DNA from: Colwellia sp.
GTDB taxonomy: Bacteria; Pseudomonadota; Gammaproteobacteria; Enterobacterales; Alteromonadaceae
DNA length: 64,000 bases
NCBI GenBank assembly: GCA_013215295.1
Contig: JABSOZ010000021.1
Coordinates: forward strand, 20,031 to 84,030
Direction: 5' to 3'
Shown here piece after piece: positions 20,301 to 28,809 of the stretch (position 1 is the stretch's first letter; each line of letters starts with the position of its first letter). The notes under the pieces were generated by a model. It had not been told where the DNA came from and did not search any database. It saw nothing but the letters and a program-made list of their open reading frames with translations. A program made the translations under genes and the position numbers.

Positions 20301-21752
20301 ATGAAAAAATTTAATTTAATTCTACTCGCACTATTATGTGTAAATAGCTTTGTCGTTTGTAGCCAAGAAATCGGCAATAAATATGATGATGTCTCCAAGT
20401 TAATTGATGTCTGGTTAGCGTATGAAAAAGATTACCAAGATATTCCTTTTATTTCTGGCGTAGCTGTTAGCGACCAAAAAATATTATGGAGCGGCGCCTT
20501 TGGTCATGCTAACGTCGAAGATTCAGTGTTAGGTAACGAGAACACCATGAGCAGCATCTGCTCTATTTCAAAAGTATTTACTGCCACAGCGATTATGGCT
20601 TTAGTCGACGAAGGTAAAATCAACTTAGATGATAAGGTGAAGGATATTTTACCGAAATACTCTATTACTCAGAATTTTCCAGAAGGAGGCTCTATCACCG
20701 TTCGGTCGTTGCTTTCTCATACTTCAGGGTTACCACGCGATACTAATCATGGTTACTGGGGTGGACCTGACCATACATTCCCAACAAAAAATGAATTGTT
20801 TGAAAGTCTCTCAAGTCAACAAACAGAACGCCCCGTTGGAACCGAAGTGTCGTACAGTAATGTTGGCTACGCTTTACTAGGACAAATAATAGAAAAAGTA
20901 ACTGGAGACACGTTCAAAAATCACCTTGAATCTAGTCTATTTAAACCACTTAACATGTCAAATTCAACGGTAGAAATGCAATCATCTCACTACGGAAATA
21001 AGCATGCTATAGGTTATACAGCGGTCAATAGGTATGGAAAGCGTAATCGTGCGAACTTTTATCAGAGCAAAGCATTACAGCCAGCAATGGGCATATCAAG
21101 TACCGCTTTAGACTTAGCTAAATTTGCTATGTGGCAGTTTCGATTAGCGGGTTCATCAAAAACCGAGATAATGAAACCATCAAGCCTTAAAAGTATGTAT
21201 AAAAGCCAAGGCACAGCCAAAGATGAACACGATCGCGGTTTTGGCTACGTAGTTTATACCGACAAAAAAGGCAGTGACTGGGCTATACATGGCGGAGTTT
21301 GCCCAGGTTACGTAAGTTTTCTTAAAATGGATGTGACGAATAAGAAGGCCTATGCATTTCTTGTCAGTGCAAACCGCGGGAATCCATACAAGTATGTCAA
21401 TCGTTTAGTTGGCCTGCTAGAGCGTGCCGATCAAATCGAACCCATGGAACAAAAAGAAAACAGTGAACTTGACTTGTCTCAATACGAAGGTTTTTTCAAC
21501 GTAAATCCTTGGAACAGTGATTATTATGTTGCTAAGTGGGGAAATGATTTGGTTAGTTTGCACTTCCCAGTAGAGTCACTGAAGTACTCGATGCGACAGT
21601 ATAAACATATTGAAGGAGATAACTTTCAATTAGTAGAAAGTGGTGAATTACTTGATGAAACAATTCATTTTTCTCGAGATGAACAAGGAAAAGTCTTAAC
21701 AATAAATAATATGGGAAATGATCATTATCGAACGAGTTACCCAAAGAAATAA
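20301..21752 (+). CDS. Secreted serine hydrolase, class C beta-lactamase/DD-peptidase fold (paralog 1)
   Basis: The 483-residue protein has an N-terminal signal peptide (cut near SFVVCS-QE, residue 21). The three penicillin-recognising motifs are present: Ser88-x-x-Lys91 (SISK), Tyr185-Ser-Asn187, and His330-Gly-Gly. After residue 375 it carries a beta-rich C-terminal domain of about 110 residues, as in Pfam Beta-lactamase proteins with an added lipocalin-like tail. The substrate may be peptidoglycan peptides, D-amino-acid esters or other esters; beta-lactam hydrolysis is not shown. A close paralog lies at 28810. An ECF-type promoter cassette is upstream and a terminator follows. Confidence 0.85.
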   Translation: MKKFNLILLALLCVNSFVVCSQEIGNKYDDVSKLIDVWLAYEKDYQDIPFISGVAVSDQKILWSGAFGHANVEDSVLGNENTMSSICSISKVFTATAIMALVDEGKINLDDKVKDILPKYSITQNFPEGGSITVRSLLSHTSGLPRDTNHGYWGGPDHTFPTKNELFESLSSQQTERPVGTEVSYSNVGYALLGQIIEKVTGDTFKNHLESSLFKPLNMSNSTVEMQSSHYGNKHAIGYTAVNRYGKRNRANFYQSKALQPAMGISSTALDLAKFAMWQFRLAGSSKTEIMKPSSLKSMYKSQGTAKDEHDRGFGYVVYTDKKGSDWAIHGGVCPGYVSFLKMDVTNKKAYAFLVSANRGNPYKYVNRLVGLLERADQIEPMEQKENSELDLSQYEGFFNVNPWNSDYYVAKWGNDLVSLHFPVESLKYSMRQYKHIEGDNFQLVESGELLDETIHFSRDEQGKVLTINNMGNDHYRTSYPKK

Positions 21753-21779
21753 CTGACCTAAAACGAGACTTTATTACGT

Positions 21780-21802
21780 GGCAGCTTTATAGCTGCCTTT
21801 TT
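21780..21802 (+). terminator. Rho-independent terminator after serine hydrolase paralog 1
   Basis: The stem GGCAGCT with AGCTGCC (loop TTAT) is followed by TTTTTC, 27 bases after the stop. Confidence 0.8.
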
Positions 21803-21859
21803 CATTATCTATTTCACCTTTATCCATTTCATTTCATTTCAAAATAAATTCATTACTTA

Positions 21860-21886
21860 ACAACCTTTCATCTTTTTTTACGTATA
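21860..21886 (+). promoter_or_regulatory. ECF-sigma-type promoter, copy 3
   Basis: ACAACC (21860-21865), 15 bases, then CGTATA (21881-21886), 54 bases before the ATG of the repeat protein. The AAAATAAAT block begins at 21841, in the same relative place as in the other two copies. Confidence 0.62.
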
Positions 21887-21940
21887 TATCATTAACAGTT
21901 TCAATAATATTTTTCCAAATAAACAAAACGAGGTTTTAGT

Positions 21941-22759
21941 ATGAATATTAATTTTTGGACAAGAGCACCTGCTTTAATAAAGATCGCTATTATGGGTGGT
22001 TTGCTATTAATCGGGAACATAGCTGCTGTAAAGGCAAACGAGTATAACCGTGCTCAAATGAACAGTAACCATGGAGTGACAGCTGAGTTCATCGAATCGT
22101 TAGCCAAGCTTAGCTTTGCCCCTCTCAGTTATGGAGAACTCATTGCATTTAAAGAGCATGATATTGATGCAAAATATGTTGAAAAGATTAGAAAACTAGG
22201 ATTTTCATCTATAAATGCTGGTGAAGTCATCGCTTTTAAAGCTCATGGAGTTGACCTGAAATATATTGAAGAAATACATGCTTTAGGATTCGATTCAATT
22301 TCATTAGGTGAGATGATAGCCTTCGATGTACATAATATAAGCTCGAATAAAGTTAATGCTATTCATCAACTTGGATTCACCGATATAGACGCAGGTGAAA
22401 TGCTCGCCTTTAGTATCCTAGATATTAATCAGACCTTTGTCGATAAAATGGCAAGTTTAGGTTTGGCTAAAATCAATAAAAGTGAAATGTTACGGCTAAA
22501 ACAATACAAGATAGATCAGGCCGCAATAGATAATATTAAAGACTATGGCTTATATAACCAACAAGCTAACACGGTAATCGCATTAGCTATTCTAAAGCTA
22601 GATGACAGCTTAATCAGAGAGGTTAAAGCTTTGAATATCAATAACTATTCAATGCAATTATTTTTAGAGTCGAGAACAGGTAAAAATCATAACCCCGATA
22701 ATGATGTAGAAATGACTAATGCATTAGTCAACGTTGTTTCAACAATTTACCGTCTATAA
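21941..22759 (+). CDS. Protein built of 29-residue helical repeats, membrane-anchored or secreted
   Basis: The 272-residue protein begins with a hydrophobic segment (residues 12-30, signal peptide or anchor). About six and a half repeats of 29 residues follow. Typical units read KYVEKIRKLGFSSINAGEVI and KYIEEIHALGFDSISLGEMI, each ending in AFKxHxI/V; later copies decay. Similar short repeats occur in proteins with M56/BlaR-type peptidase domains, but no such domain is present here. GAGG precedes the ATG. The repeat array suggests a periplasmic protein-binding module that is coexpressed with the neighbouring hydrolase through the shared promoter type. Function is unknown. Confidence 0.7.
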   Translation: MNINFWTRAPALIKIAIMGGLLLIGNIAAVKANEYNRAQMNSNHGVTAEFIESLAKLSFAPLSYGELIAFKEHDIDAKYVEKIRKLGFSSINAGEVIAFKAHGVDLKYIEEIHALGFDSISLGEMIAFDVHNISSNKVNAIHQLGFTDIDAGEMLAFSILDINQTFVDKMASLGLAKINKSEMLRLKQYKIDQAAIDNIKDYGLYNQQANTVIALAILKLDDSLIREVKALNINNYSMQLFLESRTGKNHNPDNDVEMTNALVNVVSTIYRL

Positions 22760-22832
22760 TTTCAAACTGACGAGTATTCAATTACTGCAAGTAATGGTGT
22801 TGCTCGCACCATTATTTGCTCTTTAATAACTA

Positions 22833-24866
22833 TCAACTATTAATTTCAGGAAAACTGAGTTTAAATTCAACACCTTTATTATGATTAATCACTTTTACTT
22901 GTCCGTTCATCGCATGTGTTAATTCTTTTACTAACGCCAGCCCGATACCGGTTCCCTTTGAGTCACGCGTTAATTCATCACCTATACGGTAAAAAAGCTC
23001 AAAAACTTTATCAACTTCACCTTTCGCTATTCCAATTCCATAATCTCTAACCGATATAGAAATTTTATTCTTCGATGAAACACTAAAAGTAATATCAATT
23101 TGTTGCTGTGAAGAACGGGAAGAGTACTTTATCGCATTATCAACGAGGTTGATCATTATCTGAATGAAGGCATCAATATCGAGGATGATATTTTTATTAT
23201 TAATAGTCGAATCAACTGAGAGCTTATATTTGAAACCACTTTGTTTTATTTGTGAATCTATTGTTGAATCAATGACATTTGCTAGCTCATTCGTTGTAAC
23301 CAACGTCATTTCAAGATCTAAACTATTTCGACTAACTTGAGATATTTGTAAAATATTTGAGATGAGCCTAGAAAGCCTTTCTGACTCACTGTAGATAAAA
23401 TCGTAGTATTTTTCTCTTTTTATCTCATCAACCCAACCATTTTTTAATATTTCACCATACATTTTTATTGACGTGATAGGCGTTTTTAACTCATGACTGA
23501 CCGCTGAAATAAAATCTTGATGTTGTTGAGCTAATTGTGATTGACGATACGTTAGACGAAAAAGTGCATAAGTACCAAAGACCAGTGCTAAAACAAGTAA
23601 CAAGGCGATCAGTATTAGAAATTCTCCACTCTGCCCCCTAGGCATATCAGTGATATGAAAGACTAAAGAAAGCTGGTCAAATGGGTCTGACAGTTTTGTT
23701 GATGAGAGTAATTCTTCGTTCAGTTCACTTATAGTGGGTCTAGGATATTTAGCGAGAAAATTGTCCCCGTAAGTTATGCTTAATCGAGTAAAAGACGAAA
23801 GAGGTGAACGTTCAAAACGTGCCTTAATAGCTTGTTCAAAAAACTCATCAACGGATAAAATAGCGCCCTGTATCAGCCGATTATTATCGCGCCAGACTCT
23901 TCGATAAGTAACAAAATGGCCACTTTTTAATAAACTGAATCGAAAAGGTTCAAGTTCGCTTTCAAAAAGATTAATGTTGAAAGGCAGTTCACTCACTGAC
24001 TCTCTCAGCACACCATTATTATCTTCGAATAAGAACCCTTCCTTTTTGAAGGATAAAGCCTGTTGCGGAATATAATTTTTTTCTTTTCTTTTTGCCCGTT
24101 TAGGTAATGGCGGTTTTTTTGCTTTTTTCTCGGCTAACTGGGAAAGTTCCTGCCTTCCAGGTAACAGCTGAACATTGTAGCCTTGTTGCCTACCCACATT
24201 TTGAGAAATTTTACGTTGTTCAGCGGCAGTCTCTAATTGAGAAAAACCTAAATTCGCTTTACTTTTTGGCTTATTAATTTTGTCATCAACTGCAGATGGA
24301 TTAGATGTCCATTTAGTCAGTTTAGCAACGAGTTGGTTTTCATAGAGAATATTATGTAAGTTGGATGTCAGCTGTTTTCTTAACTGTTTATCTTTGCTTG
24401 AAAGTCCATAAAAATCCGACTGATTTGAGTTTTCAGGCAGTAGCGGTGAACTAAAGGTCCCCTTTGAGTCTACTTGAAAATACCCGACGATTCCCGGTAA
24501 GTCAGATTCAACGGGATAACGAGATAGGATCGAACGTTGTAAAAATTTGGCTTTAGGATCGCCCTCAAGTATTAAAAATGAAAAGTCGCTATCCGATCGA
24601 GCTTCTTCTTTTAAGACCGCGACATTAAGTGCGTTATTTATTTCAAGGGCAAGTGATTGTGCCGTTTGCTGGTATTGGTGAAAGGTTTCCCAGCGCAATT
24701 TCTCATAAGCAACATAGCTGATGATAGTCGATGGAATGGCTAACGCGAGAAAGAATAACGTAAATATAAAACGCAAACGCCTTTTTGATAATCGACTTTT
24801 CGCCAAACTACTTTTAAATAACCAATGAAGAGAGAATCTGTCATGAATTTTCTGCCAAATGTTCAT
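22833..24866 (-). CDS. Sensor histidine kinase
   Basis: The 677-residue kinase has two membrane segments, FIFTLFFLALAIPSTIISYV near residue 35 and FLILIALLLVLALVFGTYAL near residue 418, which enclose a large periplasmic sensor of about 360 residues. Unusually, that sensor holds a Lys/Arg/Pro-rich patch (KKAKKPPLPKRAKRKEKN). The kinase core has the phospho-acceptor motif SAVSHELKTPITS, N-box NLVDNAIKYS, G1 DYGIGI and G2 GTGIGLAL. The ATG directly abuts the response regulator stop (TAGATG), so synthesis is coupled. The sensed signal is unknown; neighbouring envelope hydrolases suggest cell-wall or surface stress. Confidence 0.9.
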   Translation of the reverse strand: MNIWQKIHDRFSLHWLFKSSLAKSRLSKRRLRFIFTLFFLALAIPSTIISYVAYEKLRWETFHQYQQTAQSLALEINNALNVAVLKEEARSDSDFSFLILEGDPKAKFLQRSILSRYPVESDLPGIVGYFQVDSKGTFSSPLLPENSNQSDFYGLSSKDKQLRKQLTSNLHNILYENQLVAKLTKWTSNPSAVDDKINKPKSKANLGFSQLETAAEQRKISQNVGRQQGYNVQLLPGRQELSQLAEKKAKKPPLPKRAKRKEKNYIPQQALSFKKEGFLFEDNNGVLRESVSELPFNINLFESELEPFRFSLLKSGHFVTYRRVWRDNNRLIQGAILSVDEFFEQAIKARFERSPLSSFTRLSITYGDNFLAKYPRPTISELNEELLSSTKLSDPFDQLSLVFHITDMPRGQSGEFLILIALLLVLALVFGTYALFRLTYRQSQLAQQHQDFISAVSHELKTPITSIKMYGEILKNGWVDEIKREKYYDFIYSESERLSRLISNILQISQVSRNSLDLEMTLVTTNELANVIDSTIDSQIKQSGFKYKLSVDSTINNKNIILDIDAFIQIMINLVDNAIKYSSRSSQQQIDITFSVSSKNKISISVRDYGIGIAKGEVDKVFELFYRIGDELTRDSKGTGIGLALVKELTHAMNGQVKVINHNKGVEFKLSFPEINS

Positions 24867-25577
24867 CTAATATTCACTTGGGCAAATCAAACGATAACCA
24901 GCCCCTCTTATCGTTATCAGAAACTGCGGATTTTTTGGATCTTTCTCAATCTTACGTCTTATGCGTGCGATATGAATATCAACGGTGCGTGTTTCGATTG
25001 CCAACTCTTCAGAATATCCCCATACATTGGAGAGTAACTCTTCTCTTGCCACCGGCCTTTGATTGTTACGTTGCAAATATTCCAGCACTTCTATTTCGCG
25101 CTTTGTAAAGGGGATATTATCTTTTCCTATTTGAATGCTAAGATTTTGTAAATCAATTTTACGGTTTTCATCAAGCTGAATGAATGTTTGCTCGATGTTT
25201 TCAGGAATACTGCGTCTTAATACGGCTTTGATTCTTAAAATCAGCTGCGTTACCGAAAACGGCTTAGACACGTAGTCATCTGCCCCTAAGGTAAAACCGT
25301 TAACAACGTCTTCATCAGATGATTTTGCAGTGAGCATGATTATAGGCTGTGCTTTATCTTGCTCTCTTATTTTTGTACAAATCTTAAATCCATCCATATT
25401 GGGTAACATCACATCAAGTAAAATAAGGTCATATTTTCCTGTCAGTGCCTTTTCCAGACCAGATACCCCTTCTTTAGCATAATCAACCTGATAACCGTGA
25501 TATATCAAGACATCAACCAAACCGACGCGGATAGCGTCTTCGTCTTCAACGATAAGGATAGATGCTGATTCTTTCAT
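24867..25577 (-). CDS. OmpR/PhoB-family response regulator
   Basis: The receiver domain starts ASILIVEDEDAIRVGLVDVL and has the phospho-acceptor Asp in DLILLDVMLPN and the switch Lys in DDYVSKPFS. The C-terminal winged helix ends in TVDIHIARIRRKIEKD and ITIRGAGYRL. I place the start at the ATG at 25577, just before the receiver. The frame is open further up to a GTG at 25631 (18 more residues) that lacks a ribosome site. It is first in a two-gene operon with the kinase. A conserved repeated cassette with GTAAC/GTAAA half-sites lies about 90 bases upstream, a candidate autoregulatory site. Confidence 0.9.
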   Translation of the reverse strand: MKESASILIVEDEDAIRVGLVDVLIYHGYQVDYAKEGVSGLEKALTGKYDLILLDVMLPNMDGFKICTKIREQDKAQPIIMLTAKSSDEDVVNGFTLGADDYVSKPFSVTQLILRIKAVLRRSIPENIEQTFIQLDENRKIDLQNLSIQIGKDNIPFTKREIEVLEYLQRNNQRPVAREELLSNVWGYSEELAIETRTVDIHIARIRRKIEKDPKNPQFLITIRGAGYRLICPSEY

Positions 25578-25667
25578 ACTCGGTACACTCTCGTTTTTCA
25601 AACATTTCATTAATAACTTGCATTCAATCACTCGCTTTAAAGCTGAACGGGCAATGAGTTGATACTA

Positions 25668-25766
25668 ACATTATTCAAAATTCCTTCATGTAACTTTTTT
25701 GTAAACTCTATTCTGTGTTTGTTACCAAATTCTGTCTGTTTTACTCAAGTTATCAGCGATAAATAA
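25668..25766. repeat. Repeated regulatory cassette, copy A (upstream of the two-component operon)
   Basis: About 97 bp here align with 28191-28287 at roughly three quarters identity with one single-base gap. Both begin ACATTATTC and contain ATGTAACTT, then TTTGTAAACT, later TTTGTTTACCAAA or TTTGTTACCAAA, CTGTCT, and end GATAAA or GGTAAA. The TGTAAC and TGTAAA units are 11 bases apart, the spacing of OmpR-family direct repeats. Confidence 0.65.
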
Positions 25767-25769
25767 AAT

Positions 25770-26067
25770 ATTATCGAATGAAACACACACCCTATTCCGT
25801 ATCATCACCCTAAGGGTACGAACCTTACGTTAACTTGCAAATAAATTAGCATCAGTACAGATAAAGAGCGCGAGGCTTTTATACGTCAATATCTGAATGG
25901 ATTATTCCAGTTAAGCGCTTGATAAACAAAAGAAGCGTTAACTGACTCTGTTGTTAGTTCTCACTGTGTGAGATATTAAAGCGTATAACTGGGATTAATG
26001 GGCACTTCATTTTATATAATGCTAGTTTGCTGATTATTCAGTGGGTAATTTAGTAAACTCATTAAAA
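25770..26067. other. Intergenic stretch with no gene seen
   Basis: This is AT-rich sequence between the repeated cassette and the deacetylase promoter region. It holds only very short frames, such as ten codons from 25779. I see no tRNA, terminator or repeat. An untranslated leader or a small RNA cannot be excluded. Confidence 0.5.
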
Positions 26068-26094
26068 TCATCCAATTTTATAAATTTACGTAAA
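26068..26094 (+). promoter_or_regulatory. Possible variant ECF-type promoter before the deacetylase
   Basis: TCATCC (26068-26073), 15 bases, then CGTAAA (26089-26094), 41 bases before the ATG at 26136. The spacing equals that of the three CAACC cassettes but one -35 base differs, and the AAAATAAAT block is missing. Confidence 0.3.
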
Positions 26095-26135
26095 CCTTCA
26101 TAAATTAACGTGTTAACGGCAACATTAGGTCTCAA

Positions 26136-27053
26136 ATGAAAACATATTTACTGTTATTACTCCTTATTTCTCTCAGTACATTAGTTAAATCAAAAGAAAT
26201 TGCCATCACTTTCGATGACTCACCAAGAAGTGCTAAAGGATATTTCGATGGGCCCAATAGAGCTAAAAAATTAATCCAAGCATTAAAAAATCATAACATT
26301 GAACAGGTCGCCTTTTTTGCTAATAGTGGAAGGCTTGATACTGAAGGCATGCAAAGACTTCAAGCTTATAGTCAAGCGGGTCATATCATCGCTAATCATA
26401 CGCATAGTCATCCAAATTTTAATAAAACAAGCTTGGAAGAATACACTGAGAACTTCTTATTAGCAGACGCTCAACTAAGCCAATTTAAAGGATTTAAAAA
26501 ACTCTTTCGTTTTCCCTATCTCAGAGAAGGTAATAGTGTTCAAAAACAAAATGGCATGAGAGAAGTGTTAAATAAACATGGTTATAAAAATGCTTATATT
26601 ACGTTAAATAACTATGATTGGCATATAGAAACGCTCTTTCAAAAAGCGATAAAAAATGGTGCTTCGCTTGACCAAAATCGCATGCGTAAATTTTACGTCG
26701 AGGTAATGATAGAAAGCATCGAATACTATGACGATATGGCGAAAACCCATTTAGGTCGTTCACCTAAACATATATTGCTCTTGCATGAGATGGACATCTC
26801 TGCCTTATATATCGGAGATTTAGTGGATGAACTTCGCCGTAAAGGTTGGAAAATAATTTCTCCTGAGGAAGCTTATACTGATGAAATATCTCAGTATCAA
26901 TCAGTACAACCCCGCAGTCATAACCCCGGTCGAATTGGTGAAATTGCTCGCAGTAAAGGTCAAAAGAAAGGGCTTTGGCACAAGACGCTTGATGAAGAGT
27001 ATCTAAATAAAAGATTTATTGAAGAAGTACTGAAGCCAGAGCTAAAGAAATAG
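26136..27053 (+). CDS. Secreted polysaccharide deacetylase (NodB homology)
   Basis: The 305-residue protein has a signal peptide ending near LVKS-KE (residue 19). NodB motif 1 is AITFDDSPRS, with the metal-binding Asp pair. Motif 2 is IIANHTHSHPNF, with the two zinc histidines; FRFPYLREG follows as motif 3, and LLLHEMD comes late. The family removes N- or O-acetyl groups from chitin, peptidoglycan or exopolysaccharide. It is followed 104 bases later by a secreted esterase gene on the same strand, so the two may work on one substrate. The polymer is unknown. Confidence 0.85.
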   Translation: MKTYLLLLLLISLSTLVKSKEIAITFDDSPRSAKGYFDGPNRAKKLIQALKNHNIEQVAFFANSGRLDTEGMQRLQAYSQAGHIIANHTHSHPNFNKTSLEEYTENFLLADAQLSQFKGFKKLFRFPYLREGNSVQKQNGMREVLNKHGYKNAYITLNNYDWHIETLFQKAIKNGASLDQNRMRKFYVEVMIESIEYYDDMAKTHLGRSPKHILLLHEMDISALYIGDLVDELRRKGWKIISPEEAYTDEISQYQSVQPRSHNPGRIGEIARSKGQKKGLWHKTLDEEYLNKRFIEEVLKPELKK

Positions 27054-27157
27054 ATTAAGCAATACCGTTAAAAGCAGCTTACTGCTTCGCTCATCATGGT
27101 TTTAGCAAACGGGTTACCCCATTATTTAAAGCGCTACACACATTTCAGGAATTCAAG

Positions 27158-28036
27158 TTGAAAACATTTACAATCTTTTTGTCATTATTATTAACCTCAC
27201 TTTCAGCGCTTTCAGACTCTATATCAGCAGAACCATTTAAAGTGCCAAGAAGTGCTGTAGTTGAAGTTACAGACCCTATTTCAAAGCTAACTTACCCTTT
27301 ATTTATCAAGTTACCAAAATCATACCGTAAAAATGAAAATAAAAGGTATCCCGTCATCTATTTAACAGACGCTTGGTATGCCTTTCAAATTATATCTGGA
27401 GCAACTAGGTATCCAATGAACTTTAACTTTATGAAAGAGGCTATTATTGTTGGGATATCTTATTCAAAAGGATCTAAAGGAGCATCGAGTAGAAATCGAG
27501 ATTACACTCCGACCTTTGATAAATACTACAAAGATAAGACAGGTGGTGCGAAGAAACATGCTGCTTTTATAGAAAAATCTGTTTTTTCTTACCTTGATGA
27601 GAACTATCGAACAGATCCAAGTAACCGTACCTTTGTTGGTAACTCTTTTGGTGGTTTATTTGGTACTTATATTTTATTGAATACCCCCCATATGTTTAAA
27701 AACTATATTTTAGGGAGTCCGTCCTATTGGTGGGATAACAAATACATTTTTAAACTTGAGTCAGCGTTTGCAAAGCAAGAAATAGCAATCAATGCCAATG
27801 TTTACCTTTCCATTGGTGAACTAGAAAGCAAAACATTTGGCAGCCGTTTTGAAATGGTTAATGATGCGAAACTTTTTTATAATAAAATGTTAGCTTGGCG
27901 ACAAGAAAACTTGAATATAAAACTAACGGTTATTGCTGATGCTGACCATAGTACAGCATTCCCCACCACGGCTATTCAAGGTCTAAAATGGGTTTTAGGT
28001 AACTGTAATAAATCAACGAATTGTTTATCAAACTAA
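27158..28036 (+). CDS. Secreted alpha/beta hydrolase, esterase D/Fes type
   Basis: The 292-residue protein starts at TTG, supported by AGGA seven bases upstream and by the signal peptide that follows directly (KTFTIFLSLLLTSLSALS). The nucleophile elbow is GNSFGGLFG, with an earlier YPVIYLTDAWYAF strand and a C-terminal DADHS that supplies the His. This matches the putative esterase group that includes enterochelin esterase and IroE-like periplasmic hydrolases. No siderophore genes lie nearby, so another ester is likely. Confidence 0.8.
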   Translation: MKTFTIFLSLLLTSLSALSDSISAEPFKVPRSAVVEVTDPISKLTYPLFIKLPKSYRKNENKRYPVIYLTDAWYAFQIISGATRYPMNFNFMKEAIIVGISYSKGSKGASSRNRDYTPTFDKYYKDKTGGAKKHAAFIEKSVFSYLDENYRTDPSNRTFVGNSFGGLFGTYILLNTPHMFKNYILGSPSYWWDNKYIFKLESAFAKQEIAINANVYLSIGELESKTFGSRFEMVNDAKLFYNKMLAWRQENLNIKLTVIADADHSTAFPTTAIQGLKWVLGNCNKSTNCLSN

Positions 28037-28190
28037 TCTAGGTAAATGCTCACAAAATATCATTTAATTGAGTGTTTTTGCTTCAGTAACAAGAAGTTAT
28101 GCTGGTTAGTCGAAGCTAGTATGCTGCTATTTTTTCAAAATCAGTATTCTCCTATCGGCTTTCAAGTCGGACATTTAATTCGCCAAAATA
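28037..28190. other. Intergenic stretch with no gene seen
   Basis: No frame, RNA or clear terminator is visible between the esterase stop and cassette copy B. Confidence 0.5.
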
Positions 28191-28287
28191 ACATTATTCT
28201 TCATTCATCCATGTAACTTCTTTGTAAACTTTTCCCTGAATTTGTTTACCAAACGCTGTCTATTTCACTCTGGTTGTCAGGGGTAAA
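28191..28287 (+). repeat. Repeated regulatory cassette, copy B (upstream of a small secreted protein)
   Basis: Homolog of 25668-25766, in the same orientation. ATGTAACTTCTTTGTAAACT is at 28211-28230, and TTTGTTTACCAAACGCTGTC follows at 28241-28260. It ends 80 bases before the small ORF at 28367. The conserved block probably binds the same regulator, most simply the response regulator encoded beside copy A. Confidence 0.65.
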
Positions 28288-28366
28288 CTTTGTCCTAACT
28301 TAGTTCATTCATTGAATTAATTAGCTTAATAAACCAGACAAATTAATAAACCTAATGGAGAATCAC

Positions 28367-28699
28367 ATGAAATTAATCAATAAACTATTCAGCGCAAACG
28401 CAGTGTTATTTTTAACCTTGTTAGTACCAAGCCAACATTATGCCTTTGCCAATGAACAACAAAACTTACTTGTCGCCATCGACAAAAAAGAGAAAGTGAT
28501 AACAAAAGTTAAGTTAGCGGCCAAGAACAGCTCACAAGAGTTAGAAAAAATGGGTACTAAGGCGGTGTTAACAGCGTTACTTGTACGTAAGAACATTCCA
28601 ACTCTGAAAATAAAATCCACACAGAAAAACACCTACCAACTCAATGACTTAATAGTTAAGAAAACGTCAGCAATAAAAACTGAAATATTGCCACTTTAG
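28367..28699 (+). CDS. Small secreted protein of unknown function
   Basis: This 110-residue protein has a signal peptide (KLINKLFSANAVLFLTLLV, cut near AFA-N at residue 28). The rest is a short, Lys-rich mature part with no cysteine (KEKVITKVKLAAKNSSQELE). I recognise no family. The ATG at 28367 is chosen because GGAG stands six bases before it; the in-frame ATG at 28355 has no such site. The upstream repeated cassette makes it a likely target of the neighbouring two-component system. Confidence 0.62.
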   Translation: MKLINKLFSANAVLFLTLLVPSQHYAFANEQQNLLVAIDKKEKVITKVKLAAKNSSQELEKMGTKAVLTALLVRKNIPTLKIKSTQKNTYQLNDLIVKKTSAIKTEILPL

Positions 28700-28809
28700 G
28701 GCTAAATAACGTCTAAATACAAAACTGAATAGCCTCTTGAAAACAGTGGTTATTCATCACCACCTTACTAGTGATCACCTTATTAATAAACAGAGAGCCA
28801 AACACGACA

